Assembly (NCBI GenBank): GCA_964511405.1
Contig: CAZEFK010000050.1
Coordinates: 1-36,735, forward strand
Direction of reading: 5' to 3'
Length of the DNA: 36,735 bases
From: CAZEFK01 sp964511405
Lineage (GTDB): Bacteria; Pseudomonadota; Alphaproteobacteria; Elsterales; Elsteraceae
In this document: positions 31,865 through 36,735 of the stretch, in pieces
How positions within the stretch are numbered: the first letter of the stretch is position 1
Layout: each line of letters starts with the position of its first letter
Notes under the pieces: model-generated
Database searches by the model: none
What the model was told of the DNA's origin: nothing
What the model saw: the letters and a program-made list of their open reading frames with translations, nothing else
Program-made: the position numbers and the translations under genes

Positions 31865-32910
31865 GGCTTAAGTCCCAAGGCGGCGCGGGCGGCGGGCAGG
31901 TCGAGCAGGGCGCGCCGGCGGTGGCCGTCGCGTCCGGTCACGGTCTCGGCGGCGAGCAGGGCCTTGAGGATGGCTTCCTCGACGCTTTCGGCCACGGCGC
32001 GGAACAGCGGCTGCAGGCGGTGCTCGGCCAGGCGCTCGGCCGGTATCCGGTCGCGCGCCTCGTCATGGGCGATGCGTTCCGCAGTCGAGACCGCGACGGC
32101 GATGTCGCCGCTGCCATGGCCGATGAACGAACCGGTGCGCGCCAGCCCGACCCCGGCGCGCCGGGCGAGGCGGCCAAGCTGGCGCGGGTCGAGTGGCGCG
32201 TCGGTCAGGATCACCATGATGATCGAGCCCGCCTCGGTGCCGGCCGGGGCCTTGCCGTCCAGGGCGCGACCGACCGGCCGGCCGGCGACGACCAAGTCGT
32301 CGCGAGCCCCGAAATTGGCCAGCACCAGCGCGCCCAGTGTGACGCCGCCGGCCAGGTCGACCTGCCGCGAGGCGCTGCCGATGCCGCCCTTGAGGCCGAA
32401 GCAGCTCATGCCGCGGCCGGCGCCGACGGCGCCCTGGGCGAAATCCGGCGCCGCGGCGGCGAGCGCGGCGGCCACATGCTCCTCGCGGACGGCGAAGGCG
32501 TGCAGGTCGTTGAGGAAGCCGTCATTGCACTCCAGCACCACCGGGTTAATCGTGCTGGTCTCGCGCCCGATCGCCGGGTTGGCGGCCACGGCGTGACGGA
32601 TCAGGGCGGTCGAGGCGGTGCCGACGGCGAAGGTGTTGGTCAGCGCGATCGGCGTTTCGATCTGGCCCAGCTCCTCCATCTGGACCAGCCCGACGCTCTT
32701 GCCGAAGCCGTTGAACACGTGAACTGCGGCCGGCAGCTTCTCGCGGAACAGGTCGCCGGGATGGGGCCGGATGACCGTGACCCCTGTCTGGATGGGGCCG
32801 TCGGCCAGGGTCGCGTGGCCGACCGTGACGCCGGGCACGTCGGTGATGCGGTTGCCGGGGCCGGGCCTGAGGGTGCCGACCGTGAGGCCCAGGTCGCGCA
32901 GCGTCGTCAT
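31861..32910 (-). CDS. P1/DmpA-family aminopeptidase
   Basis: The 349-aa protein matches the P1 (DmpA, L-aminopeptidase/D-esterase) family: NRITDVPGVTVGHATL near the N-terminus, TNTFAVGTAS and GAVGAGRGMSCFGLKGGIGSASR in the middle, and the autocleavage site G228-S229 in EAGSIIMVILTDAPL. DmpA enzymes self-process at this Gly-Ser bond, freeing the nucleophilic serine, and release N-terminal residues from small peptides. Together with the M55 enzyme it would break down the imported peptide. The ATG at 32910 overlaps the permease stop by four bases; the longer frame to 33645 is a shadow. Confidence 0.9.
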   Translation of the reverse strand: MTTLRDLGLTVGTLRPGPGNRITDVPGVTVGHATLADGPIQTGVTVIRPHPGDLFREKLPAAVHVFNGFGKSVGLVQMEELGQIETPIALTNTFAVGTASTALIRHAVAANPAIGRETSTINPVVLECNDGFLNDLHAFAVREEHVAAALAAAAPDFAQGAVGAGRGMSCFGLKGGIGSASRQVDLAGGVTLGALVLANFGARDDLVVAGRPVGRALDGKAPAGTEAGSIIMVILTDAPLDPRQLGRLARRAGVGLARTGSFIGHGSGDIAVAVSTAERIAHDEARDRIPAERLAEHRLQPLFRAVAESVEEAILKALLAAETVTGRDGHRRRALLDLPAARAALGLKP

Positions 32911-33785
32911 ACGCGGTCGAGCCGGGGGTCGAGGGCGTCGCGCAGGCCGTCGCCCAGCAGGTTGAACGCCAGCACGGTGACGAAAATGGCCAGGCTCGGC
33001 GCCACGGCGTAATGGGGTGCGGTCGCCAGGTAGTCGCGGGCGCGGCTCAGCATCGCGCCCCATTCCGGCGATTCCACCGGCGCGCCCATGCCGATGAAGC
33101 TGAGGCTCGAGGCGGTGATGATCGCAGTGCCGATGCGCAGGCTCATATAGACCACCACGGTCGATACCGTGCCGGGCAGGATGTGGCGCAGGATGATGGT
33201 GCCGTCGGAGGCGCCGATCGCCTTGGCCGCGTCGACATAGACCGAGGTCTTGAGGGCGAGCGTGCTGCCGCGTACCAGGCGGGCGAAGGTCGGCACGCTG
33301 AACACCGCGACGGCGATGATCACATTGGGCAGGCCGGGGCCGAGCAGGGCCACGATGGCGATCGCCAGCAGGATGCCCGGGAAGGCCAGCAGCACGTCCG
33401 AGGCCCGCATCACCAGGCTGTCGATCCAGCCGCCGTAATAGCCGGCCAGCAGGCCGAACAGGGTGCCGAACACCATGCCCACGCTCACGGCCGTCGTGCC
33501 GACCTCCAGCGACAGCCGGGCGCCCCACAGGATGCGGCTGAAGATGTCGCGGCCGAACTCGTCGGTGCCGGCCCAATGGGCGGCCGAGGGCAGCTCCAGG
33601 ATGGCGTCGTAATCGGTGAAGGCCGGGTCGTAGGGCGCCAGCCACGGCGCCAGCAGCGCCGCGCCCACCACCACCAGCGCAATCGCGCCGGCGATCATCG
33701 CCGCCTTCTGGCGGGCGAAGCGGCGCCAGAATTCGGACCAGGGCGTGCGGATCTTGCGTCCGCTGTCGGCGGCAACGGCGCTCAT
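32907..33785 (-). CDS. gsiD: Glutathione/peptide ABC importer permease
   Basis: The 292-aa inner-membrane permease is of the DppC/GsiD type: an N-terminal helix after RFARQKAAMIAG, the WAGTDEFGRDIFSRILWGARLSL motif specific to this class, and the EAA loop DAAKAIGASDGTIILRHILPG. It overlaps the gsiC stop and the P1 peptidase start by four bases each. It would form the channel with GsiC. Assignment to glutathione over dipeptides rests on the neighbouring binding protein. Confidence 0.9.
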   Translation of the reverse strand: MSAVAADSGRKIRTPWSEFWRRFARQKAAMIAGAIALVVVGAALLAPWLAPYDPAFTDYDAILELPSAAHWAGTDEFGRDIFSRILWGARLSLEVGTTAVSVGMVFGTLFGLLAGYYGGWIDSLVMRASDVLLAFPGILLAIAIVALLGPGLPNVIIAVAVFSVPTFARLVRGSTLALKTSVYVDAAKAIGASDGTIILRHILPGTVSTVVVYMSLRIGTAIITASSLSFIGMGAPVESPEWGAMLSRARDYLATAPHYAVAPSLAIFVTVLAFNLLGDGLRDALDPRLDRV

Positions 33786-34702
33786 TTGTAGCGGATCGCC
33801 GGGTTGACCACGGCGTACAGGATGTCGACGGCCAGGTTGATCAGGATGAACTCCAGCGAGAACAGCAGGATCTCGGTCTGGATCACCGGATAGTCGCGGG
33901 TGTCGACCGAGTCGACCAGGAGCCGCCCCAGGCCCGGCCACGAGAACACCTTTTCGACGACGATCGAGCCGCCCAGCAGGTAGCCGAACTGCAGGCCCAG
34001 CATGGTGATGATCGGGATCAGCGCGTTGCGCAGGGTGTGCTTCCACACCACCAGGCGCCGGGGCAGGCCCTTGGCATGGGCGGTGCGCACATAGTCCTGG
34101 TTCATGACATCGATGAAGGCGGCGCGGGTGAAGCGGGCCATGATCGCCGCCACCGACGCGCCGAGCGTCAGCGACGGCAGCACAAAGAAGCGCCAGTCGC
34201 CATAGCCGGTGGCCGGCAGCCAGCCGAGGTCGACCGCGAACATCTGCATCAGCACCAGGCCGAGCGCGAAGGGCGGAAACGATAGGCCGGTGACCGCCAC
34301 CACCATGCCGGCCGAGTCGAGCCAACGGCCGCGCCGGGTCGCAGCCCCGATCCCGACCATCAGCCCGAACGCTACAGCCCAGCCCATGCTGGCGAGCGAC
34401 AGCCACAGGGTCGGCAGGAAGCGCTGGCCGATCTCTTGCGCCACCGGGGCGTGGCTGCGCATGGACCGGCCGAACTCGCCGATCACGGCATGGCCCATGA
34501 AGCTCAGATACTGGACCGGCAGCGGGCGGTCGAGGCCGAGCTCGGTGCGGATCAGCGCCACTTCCACATCGTTGGCCTCCTGCCCGGCGATCAGCTTGGC
34601 CGGATCGCCGGGCAGGAGGTGCACGAACAGGAACGCCAGCAGCGACACCACCAGCATCGGTGGCACCACGCCGGCCAGCCGCCGGACCAGGAACTCGGTC
34701 AT
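33782..34702 (-). CDS. gsiC: Glutathione/peptide ABC importer permease
   Basis: The 306-aa permease is of the DppB/GsiC type, with the N-terminal helix FLVRRLAGVVPPMLVVSLLAFLFVHLLPGDPA, the EAA loop VRTAHAKGLPRRLVVWKHTLRNALIP, and the tail motif FSWPGLGRLLVDSVDTRDYPVIQ. It pairs with GsiD in the inner membrane. It begins 37 bp after the gsiB stop. Confidence 0.91.
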   Translation of the reverse strand: MTEFLVRRLAGVVPPMLVVSLLAFLFVHLLPGDPAKLIAGQEANDVEVALIRTELGLDRPLPVQYLSFMGHAVIGEFGRSMRSHAPVAQEIGQRFLPTLWLSLASMGWAVAFGLMVGIGAATRRGRWLDSAGMVVAVTGLSFPPFALGLVLMQMFAVDLGWLPATGYGDWRFFVLPSLTLGASVAAIMARFTRAAFIDVMNQDYVRTAHAKGLPRRLVVWKHTLRNALIPIITMLGLQFGYLLGGSIVVEKVFSWPGLGRLLVDSVDTRDYPVIQTEILLFSLEFILINLAVDILYAVVNPAIRYK

Positions 34703-34739
34703 GGGGCGCGAAGTCCCGGTGCCGGCATCGGACGCAGGC

Positions 34740-36272
34740 CTATTTCAGCTCGGCGTCCTCGACCATCAGCGAGGCGTCGGGCAGCTGGTAGACGCCGGTC
34801 AGGGTCTTGCGCCGGCCCTGGGGCTGGTGCTGCACGCCGAGATAGATCCACGGCGCATCCTTCCAGACGATGTCCTGGATCTTGCCGTAGATGTCGGCAC
34901 GCTTGGCGGTGTCGGGGACGGCCAGGCCCTGGTGGATCAGGTTGTCGACCTCGGGGCTGTTGTAGAAGCTCAAGTTCCACGAGTGCGGCGGCTGGGACTC
35001 GGTCGCCAGCAGCGGCCGGATCGCCCAGTCGGCCTCGCCGGTCGAGGCCGACCAGCCGCTGTAGAACATCTGTAGCTTGGTGGTCTCGCGCGTCGACTCG
35101 TCGACCATGTGGACGCGCAGGCCGGTTTCCAGCGGCGTGATCTTGAGCTTGATCCCGACCTGCCCGAGCTGCTGCTGCAGGAACTCGGCCGAGCGCACCG
35201 AGGTCGTCAGCGTGCCGCACCAGATCTCGGCTTCGAAGCCGTTGGGATAGCCCGCCTCGGCCAGCAGCTGCTTGGCCTTGGCCGGGTCGTACGGCCACTC
35301 GCCCTCGCTCTTATGGAACGGGATCGCCGGCGGCAGGATCGAATCGGGGACGTCGGCGAAGCCCGACCACACGATCTTGGCGTAGGCCTTGCGGTTGACG
35401 GCGTAGTTCATCGCTTGCCGGACCCGCAGGTCGTCGAACGGCTTCTTGGCGGTGTTGAGCGCCACGTACAGCTCGATGATGCTGGGGGCGTCGATGACGT
35501 CGATGTCGGGGTTGCCCTGCAGCGCCTTCACCTGCTCGGGCGCCATCGGATAGATGTACTGCGCCTGACCGGTCTGCAGCATGGCGACGCGGGCGCCGTT
35601 CTCGGGCACCGGCTTGAAGGTGATGCTGTCGACCTTGGGCAGGCCCGGCTTGAAGTAGGCCTCGTTCTTGGCGACCTTCAGCTCGTCGGTCGGGTTCCAC
35701 GACACGAACTTGAAGGGGCCGGCGCCGACCGGGTGGAAGGCGACGTCCTTGCCCCACTTCTGCAGCGCGGCCGGGCTGATGATGCCGGCCGACGGGTGCG
35801 CCAGCACGTTGATCATCGACGCAAACGGCTCCTTGAGCTGCAGGCGCACGGTCTGGTCGTCGACCACCTCGGTCGCCGCGATGTTCGAGAACAGCACGTA
35901 GCGCTTCAGGTGGTTGTCGGGGTTGGTGACCCGGTCGAAGTTGGCCTTGACCGCGGCGGCGTTGAAGTCGGTGCCGTCGTGGAACTTGACCCCCTTGCGC
36001 AGATGGATCGTGAAGGTCTTGGCGTCCTCGCTGACCTCGTAGCTCTCGGCCAGCATGGGGATCACCTTCATGTCCTTGTCGAAGGTGAACAGGCCCGGGA
36101 TCATCGACCGCTGCGCCGCCAGCGACAGGGTGTCGTTGGCGTCATAGGGGTCCATGGTCGACAGATTGGCGGGCACGCCGAGGGTCACGTCCTTGCCGGC
36201 GGCGAACGCGGCGGACGACACGCCGGCGGCGAGCGCCAGCGCCAGGGCGGTTGCGCGCGGCCAGTGAAGCAT
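34740..36272 (-). CDS. gsiB: Periplasmic glutathione-type binding protein
   Basis: The 510-aa family-5 binding protein has a signal peptide (1-24, ALALAAGVSSAAFA). It follows E. coli GsiB closely in many blocks: TMDPYDANDTLS, GLFTFDK, DGTDFNAAAVKANFDR, NHLKRYVLF, SPAALQKWGK, MLQTGQAQ, WPYDPAKAKQLLAEAGYPNGF, QQLGQVGIK, and the ligand-site region MFYSGWSASTGEADWA. It should bind glutathione or a related gamma-glutamyl peptide in the periplasm and deliver it to GsiC/GsiD. The ATG at 36272 follows AAGGAG. The next gene upstream is gsiA, 20 bp away. Confidence 0.92.
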   Translation of the reverse strand: MLHWPRATALALALAAGVSSAAFAAGKDVTLGVPANLSTMDPYDANDTLSLAAQRSMIPGLFTFDKDMKVIPMLAESYEVSEDAKTFTIHLRKGVKFHDGTDFNAAAVKANFDRVTNPDNHLKRYVLFSNIAATEVVDDQTVRLQLKEPFASMINVLAHPSAGIISPAALQKWGKDVAFHPVGAGPFKFVSWNPTDELKVAKNEAYFKPGLPKVDSITFKPVPENGARVAMLQTGQAQYIYPMAPEQVKALQGNPDIDVIDAPSIIELYVALNTAKKPFDDLRVRQAMNYAVNRKAYAKIVWSGFADVPDSILPPAIPFHKSEGEWPYDPAKAKQLLAEAGYPNGFEAEIWCGTLTTSVRSAEFLQQQLGQVGIKLKITPLETGLRVHMVDESTRETTKLQMFYSGWSASTGEADWAIRPLLATESQPPHSWNLSFYNSPEVDNLIHQGLAVPDTAKRADIYGKIQDIVWKDAPWIYLGVQHQPQGRRKTLTGVYQLPDASLMVEDAELK

Positions 36273-36292
36273 CGAGGGATCTCCTTCTTGGT

Positions 36293-36735
36293 CTAGAACG
36301 CCCCGCCGATGCGGTGCGTCGCGAGGTAGTGGCCGGGGGCGACCTGCTGCAGCGGCTGGACGTCGGGCTCGTCGCCGACGGCGCGGACCGGGCTGGGGAT
36401 CTCGCCCTCGAGCAAGGGGCGGCTGCGGTTGCGGCGCGCCGGGTCGGGCACCGGCACCGCCGCCATCAGGCGCTGGGTGTAGGGATGGCGCGGCTGCTCG
36501 AAGACGTCGCGGCGGCCGCCGATCTCGACGATCTGGCCGAGATACATGACCGCGACGCGGTGGCTGATGCGCTCGACCACCGCCATGTCGTGGCTGATGA
36601 ACAGGTAGGCCAGGCCGAGCTGCTGCTGCAGGTCCATCATCAGGTTGATGATCTGCGCCTGGATCGAGACGTCGAGCGCCGACACCGGCTCGTCGGCGAT
36701 GATCAGCCGGGGATTCGGCGCCAGCGCCCGGGCGA
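36293..36735 (-). CDS. gsiA: Glutathione importer ATPase, 3' part only
   Basis: Only the last 147 or so codons are in the window; the 5' part lies beyond the right edge. Visible are the Walker B/D-loop ADEPVSALDVS, the H-loop FISHDM, and the C-terminal ERISHRVAVMYLGQIVEIGGRRDVFEQPRHPYTQRL. These belong to the second ATPase half of GsiA or to DppF-type proteins. The tail VAPGHYLATH resembles GsiA. E. coli GsiA is a fusion of two ATPase domains; whether this one is fused cannot be seen. Confidence 0.85.
   Translation of the reverse strand, partial: ARALAPNPRLIIADEPVSALDVSIQAQIINLMMDLQQQLGLAYLFISHDMAVVERISHRVAVMYLGQIVEIGGRRDVFEQPRHPYTQRLMAAVPVPDPARRNRSRPLLEGEIPSPVRAVGDEPDVQPLQQVAPGHYLATHRIGGAF

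Noticed and set aside
30815..32596. 593-codon plus-strand frame opposite the M55 and P1 peptidases
   Set aside because: Antisense shadow of genes with intact catalytic motifs.
1..36735. CRISPR arrays, tRNA or rRNA genes, riboswitches
   Set aside because: Reading through the intergenic stretches showed no regular repeats, no cloverleaf-type sequence with T-loop motif, and no familiar riboswitch core.

Overview
The window is GC-rich, compact chromosomal DNA from what is most likely an alphaproteobacterium, perhaps of the Rhodospirillales. The reasons are the strong G/C bias at third codon positions, many 4-base ATGA or GTGA gene overlaps, and a MucR/Ros-type regulator, a family essentially confined to Alphaproteobacteria. 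The species cannot be named from this. I see no rRNA, tRNA, CRISPR array, integrase or intact insertion sequence.

Layout. Positions 1-2650 hold housekeeping-type genes: an acidic protein, a Tat-exported zinc metalloprotease, an MmcQ/YjbR protein, a RidA protein and a DoxX protein. Positions 2696-9894 look like an aromatic meta-cleavage locus. A LysR regulator diverges from a co-oriented run encoding a type I extradiol dioxygenase, a class II aldolase/decarboxylase-like protein, a semialdehyde dehydrogenase, a 2-oxo-alkenoate hydratase, a periplasmic binding protein and a Rieske oxygenase. A 34-bp element occurs twice in inverted orientation, upstream of lysR/dioxygenase and upstream of doxX, which suggests one regulon. 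An AraC regulator, a 3-hydroxyisobutyrate-dehydrogenase-like enzyme and a 142-aa unknown follow up to 12165.

Positions 12166-14967 are an islet of much lower GC. It encodes an OLD-like AAA ATPase and, three bases later, a DUF4276/TOPRIM-like protein. This resembles two-gene anti-phage modules (ATPase sensor plus TOPRIM effector, as in PARIS or Rlo/AbiL-type pairs) and is the best candidate for an under-described system here.

Positions 14968-21319 are a polyanionic-glycan utilisation locus: a heparinase II/III-like lyase without a signal peptide, converging on a complete family-1 sugar ABC importer (binding protein, two permeases, ATPase). Positions 21778-27082 hold a chemoreceptor, a lipoprotein binding protein, a MucR-family regulator and an MFS transporter. 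A decayed copy of the MFS 3' end lies at 23888-24022, so the lipoprotein and MucR genes sit between two MFS tails. A LysR gene diverges from the MFS gene. A candidate minus-strand sRNA with an anti-Shine-Dalgarno loop and an intrinsic terminator lies at about 28095-28175.

Positions 29380-36735, all on the minus strand, form one long operon. It runs gsiA (cut by the window edge), gsiB, gsiC, gsiD, a P1/DmpA-type aminopeptidase and an M55 D-aminopeptidase, a glutathione/peptide import and hydrolysis unit. Only 9 bp further on comes an unrelated two-gene module: a 136-aa conserved protein and a 420-aa protein whose ImmA/IrrE-like C-terminal region has lost the HExxH motif.
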